Origin: Gnetum montanum
Taxonomy: Eukaryota > Streptophyta > Gnetopsida > Gnetales > Gnetaceae
Assembly (NCBI GenBank): GCA_015680685.1
Contig: MNCI01034323.1
Location: forward strand, 353,240 to 417,239
Direction of reading: 5' to 3'
DNA length: 64,000 nt
Shown: positions 57,835 to 64,000 of the stretch, one piece after another
Layout of the letters: every line of letters begins with the position of its first letter
Numbering within the stretch: the first letter of the stretch is position 1
Translations under genes and position numbers: made by a program
The notes under the pieces: generated by a model
Told to the model about the DNA's origin: nothing
What the model saw: the letters and a program-made list of their open reading frames with translations, nothing else
Database searches by the model: none

Positions 57835-59557
57835 TGAAACACCACAAAAATTTCAGCAGCACTTCCAGAAAACTTCAGAGCCTCTAAAATGGCTTCAAGT
57901 AGCCCACCATGGAGCAAGCAAGGTCCCCTTGGGGCCCACAGATCACGATGACAAGTGTCGGTGTCAAGAATCATCAGTTTCAAGGTCAAAAAGTGCAATT
58001 TTGGCTAAGTACATTGTGCAGACGTTGCACAGCGTAAGGATCAGCGTCACCAAATTTTGGAGCCCCGAAATTCAGTCAAAATAGGCTGAAATCAAGCACA
58101 AGGACCCCCCATGACCTTCACCAAGGTCCCCAGCAATTCCCAGCCTCTAGAAAATCAAGATTCGGGCCTCAAATATGCCATTTTGACTTGGTGACGCTAG
58201 GGTTATTTTTCAGACGTTGCACAGCGTAAGGATCAGCGTCACCAATTTTTAGAGCCCCAAAACTGAGCCAAAATGACTTGATTTTAAGGGTGTAGGTCAT
58301 CCTCAAGGTCCACTATTGATAACTATGGGTCCCAGCCTTTAAAAATTCCATATTTCAGCCCAAAATTGCAAGTTTTGGAGGTCACACTGCAGGTCACACT
58401 GCAAGTCACGCTGGATGCTAGACAAGCGAGGCGGTGTTAATCCTTCTTGATTTTCTTTTTCAAGAAATCTATAAAATAGCAAAGAAGCCCATGCAAAATC
58501 AGGCCAAATATTCAGCAAAAAGAAAAAAAAGAAATATAATTTTCCAAGCGGGCCAGAGTTGGAGCTAAATCTTTTTAAATTTTTTAAATTTATTTTATTT
58601 TATTTTTATCACTCAAGGGCTTGTATTTCTAAAATTATTTGTATTTTTATGGGCTGAAATGACCCATAAGTTGTAAAATACATTGAACCTGGCCAAGAAA
58701 AGCAAAATTGCCAACACACGTACAACTCATGTACAACTTTCAAGCATGGATACATTGAACCTGGTCAAAGCAAACCCTAGCCAAAACCCTAGCCCAAACC
58801 TATAAATACCCTACCAATTCACACAAATTGGGGAGGAGAAGAACAAGCAACAAACAGGAGAAGAACAAGCAACAAACAAGGGAAACAAGCAACAAACAGG
58901 AGAAGAACAAGCAACAAACAAGAGAAACAAGCAACAAATAAGAGAGACAATAACAACAAGAGAAGAACAAAGACAAAAGAGGCAAAAAGAAGCAAAGGCA
59001 AAAGCGACAAGAGAGAGAAGAAGATTAAAAGAGGCAAAGATTGGAGGAATTGGTGATGCACATCCGATTTTTGGCTTCCGATTTCTTCTCACATTAATCA
59101 CATTTCATCGTCACATCATTGTGTCACATCATTCCGGGGCTAGGCGTTTGACTTGCCGTCCACACTTGTGCAACTACGCTTTGACCGGTGCATATTCTTG
59201 TTTAAAAACAATACAATACAATTTCATTTTTGCCTCTCATTTACATTATTTACTGCAGTTTATCTTCTATTTACAATATAACTTTGTTTACGCTTTATTC
59301 ATAATTCAGTACACTTTATTTACATTTCGTATCGTTGTTCATATTCCGTTTACACCGTTTACGATAACCCAAGCGCTAGCCATAGCTTACGCTTGGGGAA
59401 GTCCTTGGTTGATTTGCGTGCGAGTCATCCAAGGCACTCTGCCTTCATTCCTTTTCCAGCTTGCCCTCAAGCGAAGGCAGGGTTGGCTGTGGCTACCCAA
59501 CGATCTCTCGGTGTCTGTTTCCCTTCTAGCCTTACACCGACAATTTAGGTCAGTACA
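57835..59557 (+). repeat. Element F 5' LTR
   Basis: It starts TGAAACACCACAAAAATTTC and ends CAGTACA. The final 170 bases align with the end of B's LTR (CAAGGCACTCTGCCTTCATTC against GAGGTGCTCTACCTTCGTTC). A TATAAATA box is at 58801-58808. Upstream (58010-58410) are GCGTAAGGATCAGCGTCACC and TCACGCTG-type words, F's version of the family motif. Confidence 0.8.
58834..58965 (+). repeat. AGAAGAACAAGCAACAAAC minisatellite downstream of the LTR TATA box
   Basis: About seven units built from ggagaagaac and aagcaacaaac blocks repeat with a period of 19-36 bases. They lie 30-160 bases after the TATA box and therefore in the start of the element transcript. Purine- and A-rich, with almost no T on the plus strand. 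Confidence 0.85.
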
Positions 59558-59562
59558 GTTTT

Positions 59563-59580
59563 TGGCGCTAGAAGGAGGGC
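59563..59580 (+). promoter_or_regulatory. Element F primer-binding site
   Basis: TGGCGCTAGAAGGAGGGCC lies five bases after the LTR end. It matches element B's site except at a few positions. The complementary tRNA was not identified. Confidence 0.75.
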
Positions 59581-59656
59581 CACTTTTTTGTTATTAATCA
59601 AAGCCTCACTACCTATCAAAACTCCATTCATCTATCCCAGTCCATTCACATTTATC

Positions 59657-62600
59657 ATGGAATCTTCCCAAGTCAACCCAGTAACACTACCAATTGCTTC
59701 AAACTCTATGACTGCTACGGAATCCATATCCGTCACTGAATACATAAATCCTCAAGTCCCTACATGCCAATCCCTGAGGCTACAAGGCAAAGGCCCCATT
59801 CATGCAACTCTTACACCTGAACAATATAATTTTATTTGTGTTAAGATCCAAGCCAACCTACCCATTGATCGTATAGAAAGGGAAGCTAAGCGAGAATACG
59901 AATTCATCCACAAAGGAGGACGTGAGTTTATCCCTTCAGCTTTTGACATAATCCCACTATCTGAAAACCATCATAAACTCATATCCCAACTTCTCATGGT
60001 TAAAGATCAAGCCTTACAACTACCTCCCATAGAGCCTCAAGATGAAGAAGATGACTTTGCAGCCCAATCTGAACATGGAGAATCATACCATACTGTTAGC
60101 CCCCATGCCCACACAAACCTATTATCCCATCCTTTCCTAGAAGAAAATATGTTTCCTTCTTCATCCACAAACATTCAAGCACATGTTCCCCATTCCATCC
60201 CTATCTTCTCCGTGCTCAATAACATTCACTCTGATGCATCCACTTCCATAATTCCTCCACCAGCACAGTCTCAACAACTCCCCCAAACCAACGTAGGGTC
60301 AATCCCCCAACCTCAAGTAGTTGGAATACCATCAGTCATACCAGCTTCCACATCCACCCATTACATACCCCAGATGCAAATTCATAGGGCACCATTGATT
60401 ACTCCTACCCAACATATTCAAGGTGTTACCTCACAACCTATGGCTGGACAGTGGGTTCCACTAGTAGTCTCAGTCCCGAATACCATCCCACCTCAACAAA
60501 TGTTAGCCCAACAACCTGCTTTTCCACAAACAATGCAACAATTAAACCATTATCATCCACAATCAACTCAATCCATTGGTTTGCCTACCGCCCAAGAATG
60601 GGCAGACACACAAAAAATGATGCACTCGTTGGCAGAAGAATTAAAACGCCTTAAAACTTTCAACAATGAGGAAGTCAAGGTACTAGATTTCTATCAAGAT
60701 GACCCAATTGACCCCTCAGTTCCACCCTTGACCTTGCCAAAAGGAGTCTCATTACCTCAACTGACCAAGTACAATGGAGAAGGGGACCCAAATGCCCACC
60801 TAGTAACATTTAGAACCGAAAGCCTTTTACTTCAAGCATGGCCCCATGTAATCTTGCGAGTGTTTGCAATGTCCTTAACCGGAAAAGCCTTAGACTGGTA
60901 CCGATCTCTACCCCGTAGCTCCATATCTTCTTTAGAGAATTTGTTGCATCAATTTGTCACCCGTTTCAAATACAATCTGAAACCTGAAGCCACATTAGAT
61001 AGCTTGATTCAAATTAAACAAGCGCCATTAGAGCCAGCACAGAAATTTATCCAAAGGTGGAGTGCAGCCTTAAACGAACTTCATGAACCTATCCCCGAAA
61101 CATATTTACTCACTATCCTTAAGTCAGCCGTGAATGACTTTATTAAGTCAAAACTTTACTACCTAAAAGCCCGCACATTGAGCCAAGCATTTGTACAAAT
61201 CAAAGACATAGAAGAAGCGGCACAAACAAGTAATGACCCAGCCTACTCAACCTTTAGAAGCCAACACATAAGGAAAGATAAACCCAAAACAATGGTAGCA
61301 GCAGTGGCTGAGGGAAAACAACCCACTATCCTAAACAACTATGAAAGAACAGCACCCACTCATACACCTGAAAGCTCCTCAAATAGAAATAACAACATAG
61401 GTCATGCACGTACCTTCGAAAGAAAAGACCCTACTCAGTACACACCATTGCCCATGAAGCCTTCACAAATGCTTGATCAACTTCTAAAGGCTGGGCTAAT
61501 TCAACACAAACAGATGTCTCCTGCGGCCTCACAAAGACATGATCGCTTTTGCGAATTGGCCAAAAATCCAGCCTTAGCAACACCCAACGAACCCCCTATC
61601 CCAAAAGGCTTTAGGTTGGATAGGTTTTGTGAGTATCATCAACGGTGTGGTCATGGGACTGATTACTGCTATGCATTGAAGCAAGACATACAACGCATGA
61701 TAGATGGGGGTGAAGTAGCATTCGACGAGACAAACCCAGTAAGGCCCCAAAATCAATCCATGGGGGTCTATAAAGATCCTCTCAATACCAAAATCAACGA
61801 TGCCCCATATGTGATTAATACTATCCATATGGAAAACAAACAAGACGTCCTGCAAAAACCTTTTGTGATCCGTGTGCCTCCCAGTAAGGCAAGGATTCCC
61901 CTAGCCTCCACAAACAAGAGGCCTCCCTTTGTTATCAAGGTACCACCCCAGGCACCCACAACACCCTTTGTGGTCAAGGCTCCACAGACATCGTCTGCTA
62001 AGACATTAAACTGGCATGATTCGTCTGCTAAGACGTTAAACTGGCATGACGTAGCAACAAAAACCGCTAAGCAACCTTTCGTCATAAGAGTGCCACAACG
62101 AGATGACCCCTCACCTACCCAAAGCCCAATAGTGGACAACATCTCGATCCCTCCTCCTCCAAGGGTTGACCCCACTAGCAACCCGACTAGGCCCACCAAA
62201 TGGGAACGTAAGCACCTCACAACTCCCATGACCGAAGCAAAGGCCACAACTAGCAAACAACAACTGAACACTGGGGCCCCTACCCCCAAGCAAACCAAGC
62301 CTAAGTCCCCCTCCCGAGAGGTCTATCTCTCAAGCTTCACGGAGGAAGTTAAAACCAACACAATAGCTAATGACAAGGACTTCGTAGCTGCACTAACCCA
62401 AGTAAAACAAGCGCTAAAACAGAAGAACACAACGATGAGTTTGTACGACCTGGTCATGACTTCAACCACTCACCGTGAAGCCTTGGCTCAAACATTAGCA
62501 TCCATTCCTATTACAGAGGACATCCCCGCAAACGAAGAATCCATCTGTGCAACGATTTCGCAACACACACCACAAGGATTGGGTTCAAATACCTTAGCCT

Positions 62601-63331
62601 TTCATGATGATGCAGTTAAAGTTAACCCCGAACGAGGGGAAGTCACAACAGCTCCACTATCCATTAGCATTCGTGTTGGGCAGTGCACCATCCGCAGAGT
62701 GCATGTTGATGATGGTGCAGCAATGAACGTAGCCCTGTACTCCGTCATCGACAAGCTAGGCCTCGCAGATGAAATCAGGCCAAACAAAACCACATGTCTA
62801 AAATCCTTCAATGGATCACATGTCAGGGTTAAGGGTACAATCAACTTAGCCTTTGTAGCAGGAGAGCAATTCCCTACATCAGCTGAATTCATAGTGGTTG
62901 ATGAAATGCCAGAGTTTAATCTGATCCTAGGACGTCCTTGGCTAGCTCAACTTAAAGCCGTATCTTCACCAATCCATCAGGAGATACATCTACCTTACGA
63001 GGGTGGTGAGATCATCATACATGGGGATACAACATCATCAATCATTTCCTCATGCCTTGAGGTGGATCAAGGTTCAGAAATTGAGTTCATTAAACCTAAA
63101 CAAGAAACCATAGACATACATCAAAATGCGAACCCAACATTAATTCACAACACAACTAGCACTGAAGAAACCCAAGAAGACACAGACATAGGAGCCATTC
63201 CTACTGATATCTCTTGGTCGGAACTACCCTTTGACATCATCGATGAAGGGGAAGGTGAGTATAAGATCATACCCATACACCCAACCCCACACATTAAGCT
63301 ACAAAAGATCAAGAGACAACCCAAAAACTAG
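59657..63331 (+). CDS. Element F gag-protease polyprotein (1,224 residues), intact
   Basis: The ATG at 59657 (MESSQVNPV) is preferred over the in-frame ATG at 59588 because the latter lies at the primer site. Residues about 30-330 are Pro/Gln/Ser-rich. The gag core spans about 335-520 (FYQDDPIDPS, LTKYNGEGDPNAHLVTF, KALDWYRSLP, RFKYNLKPEATLDSL). A zinc knuckle C-x2-H-x4-H-x4-C lies at 61628-61669 (residues 658-671). Next come four or five PFVIRVP-type repeats and a ten-residue duplication (SSAKTLNWHD, about 61990-62050). The retropepsin has its active-site RVHVDDGAAMN at about 62693-62725 and FNLILGRPWL at about 62918. Tail ELPFDIIDEGEGEYKI. The product would form virus-like particles and cleave itself. 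No stop or frameshift is present, in contrast to B and A. No RT is in this frame. Confidence 0.95.
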   Translation: MESSQVNPVTLPIASNSMTATESISVTEYINPQVPTCQSLRLQGKGPIHATLTPEQYNFICVKIQANLPIDRIEREAKREYEFIHKGGREFIPSAFDIIPLSENHHKLISQLLMVKDQALQLPPIEPQDEEDDFAAQSEHGESYHTVSPHAHTNLLSHPFLEENMFPSSSTNIQAHVPHSIPIFSVLNNIHSDASTSIIPPPAQSQQLPQTNVGSIPQPQVVGIPSVIPASTSTHYIPQMQIHRAPLITPTQHIQGVTSQPMAGQWVPLVVSVPNTIPPQQMLAQQPAFPQTMQQLNHYHPQSTQSIGLPTAQEWADTQKMMHSLAEELKRLKTFNNEEVKVLDFYQDDPIDPSVPPLTLPKGVSLPQLTKYNGEGDPNAHLVTFRTESLLLQAWPHVILRVFAMSLTGKALDWYRSLPRSSISSLENLLHQFVTRFKYNLKPEATLDSLIQIKQAPLEPAQKFIQRWSAALNELHEPIPETYLLTILKSAVNDFIKSKLYYLKARTLSQAFVQIKDIEEAAQTSNDPAYSTFRSQHIRKDKPKTMVAAVAEGKQPTILNNYERTAPTHTPESSSNRNNNIGHARTFERKDPTQYTPLPMKPSQMLDQLLKAGLIQHKQMSPAASQRHDRFCELAKNPALATPNEPPIPKGFRLDRFCEYHQRCGHGTDYCYALKQDIQRMIDGGEVAFDETNPVRPQNQSMGVYKDPLNTKINDAPYVINTIHMENKQDVLQKPFVIRVPPSKARIPLASTNKRPPFVIKVPPQAPTTPFVVKAPQTSSAKTLNWHDSSAKTLNWHDVATKTAKQPFVIRVPQRDDPSPTQSPIVDNISIPPPPRVDPTSNPTRPTKWERKHLTTPMTEAKATTSKQQLNTGAPTPKQTKPKSPSREVYLSSFTEEVKTNTIANDKDFVAALTQVKQALKQKNTTMSLYDLVMTSTTHREALAQTLASIPITEDIPANEESICATISQHTPQGLGSNTLAFHDDAVKVNPERGEVTTAPLSISIRVGQCTIRRVHVDDGAAMNVALYSVIDKLGLADEIRPNKTTCLKSFNGSHVRVKGTINLAFVAGEQFPTSAEFIVVDEMPEFNLILGRPWLAQLKAVSSPIHQEIHLPYEGGEIIIHGDTTSSIISSCLEVDQGSEIEFIKPKQETIDIHQNANPTLIHNTTSTEETQEDTDIGAIPTDISWSELPFDIIDEGEGEYKIIPIHPTPHIKLQKIKRQPKN

Positions 63332-63339
63332 AACAAATG

Positions 63340-63840
63340 ACACAAATAGTCCGAAATGACGTTAAACTACGAACTGTCCGAAATGATGTTAAACTACAAC
63401 AAGTCCGCAATGACATTAAACTAGCCACGGTCAGAAATGGCCGGTTCCATTTAAAAATTCTTGAAAACGTTACTACCTTTGGCCCACCATGGCACAAAAC
63501 TGGTAATCCTTTCTTTAACAACAGATACAACAATCCATCAAGACTTTAAACTGATATACCAAGCTCGAAAGGGCTTTAAACTAGAGCCAAAAAATCACAT
63601 ATTTACAAACTCTCATCATCTTACACTGAATTTCCACTTACAAGTTAAAAGTTACAATTTAGATTCATGCACGGTTGTTGCCTTCTTTTTCAAACTTACA
63701 TCTAGTTGCACACATATACTCTAGAAAACAAAGAAAAATAATAAAAAACATAAAACTACAAAAAATACATGGCTCGAAAAGACCTTAAACTAGCATACGG
63801 CCCAAAATGACATAAAACTATCACTTTTTGCATTGCTTTC
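63340..63840 (+). repeat. Element F post-protease spacer repeat array
   Basis: Three clean tandem units come first (gtccgaaatgacgttaaacta, gtccgaaatgatgttaaacta, gtccgcaatgacattaaacta; 63350-63425). Looser copies follow to 63815 (ggcacaaaactgg, ggctttaaacta, gaccttaaactagc, ccaaaatgacataaaacta). It lies directly after the gag-protease stop, as in B (22343-22605) and A (7281-7600). The short open frames here are by-products. Confidence 0.88.
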
Positions 63841-64000
63841 TTTCATTCATACATTCTAACTCTATGTACGGCAGGTGTTGCTTGATGTTGTTTTCTTCCT
63901 AGTTGATTTTTGGAGGATCTCGCAAGGACACAACATGACCATGCATGTAGCATCATACTTTACACAAGCAAGGTAAGCATCAGTCCACTATGACTATAAA
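63841..64000 (+). other. Right edge of window within element F
   Basis: This is sequence after the repeat array. By comparison with B the 3' end of an antisense gene could start soon after this point, but no coding signal is visible in these 160 bases. Confidence 0.4.

Larger units (their letters stand above)
57835..64000 (+). mobile_element. Element F: Tat-like Ty3/gypsy element, 5' half, intact gag-protease
   Basis: It comprises a 5' LTR (57835-59557), primer site (59563-59580), an intact gag-protease frame (59657-63331) and a post-protease repeat array (63340-63840). The right part lies outside the window. By comparison with B, an antisense gene and pol would be expected further right. 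The sequence is related to B and A along gag, protease and spacer. It is far less decayed than either, which suggests a recent insertion. The five bases left of the LTR are CTTGG. Confidence 0.85.

Noticed and set aside
61574-62298. Minus-strand frames opposite F's gag
   Set aside because: They are shadows of the strongly biased codons of the plus-strand gag-protease frame. They do not match the antisense gene of A or B.

Overview
This window is plant nuclear DNA made almost entirely of LTR retrotransposons nested inside one another. No ordinary host gene, tRNA, rRNA or bacterial-type feature is recognisable. The evidence for a plant is Ty3/gypsy elements of the Tat type (reverse transcriptase followed by two RNase H domains), an Athila-like family with a tRNA-Asp primer site, a copia-type deletion derivative, a TTF-type hAT transposase fossil, spliceosomal introns and TATA boxes. 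The repeat density suits a large, repeat-rich genome. I cannot name the species.

Layout. (1) 1-3350: an old, internally deleted Ty3/gypsy element, plus strand. (2) 3350-5780: unassigned. (3) 5780-42608: element A, a Tat-like element in plus orientation, truncated at its 5' end and lacking pol, with its 3' LTR at 41056-42608. Its minus-strand (antisense) gene is cut by element D (8459-31525, minus strand, target duplication GTAGG). D is in turn cut by element B (10937-28116, minus strand, target duplication GTTTG). B is a nearly complete Tat-type element with gag, protease, RT, two RNase H domains and integrase. (4) 43746-52214: element E, a small copia derivative whose 5' LTR is split by element C (43784-50696, target duplication CTTAT). 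C belongs to the same family as D. (5) 54640-56670: hAT fossil. (6) 56674-57834: the start of a Tat-like LTR. (7) 57835 to the right edge: element F, a Tat-like element with an intact 1,224-codon gag-protease frame.

The most unusual content is a multi-exon gene carried antisense between protease and pol in element B (17630-22080, plus strand). It has its own TATA box. It encodes a protein with an FCP1/NIF-like phosphatase fold that has lost its catalytic aspartates, followed by a domain resembling plant transposon ORF proteins, an acidic stretch and a coiled coil. A diverged copy with the same exon order lies in element A (exons from 36346 down to 7964). The gene is therefore a lineage component and not a chance insertion. 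In both elements it is bracketed by arrays of one short repeat (consensus GTCCGnnATGACnnTAAACT). In both, its promoter side is rich in family-specific palindromes (CAGCGTATACGCTG in B, a CTATGC/GCATAG type in A) that also occur in the LTRs.

Exon limits, element limits and target duplications were read by eye from the sequence. Family assignments rest on recognisable protein motifs. No database search was run.
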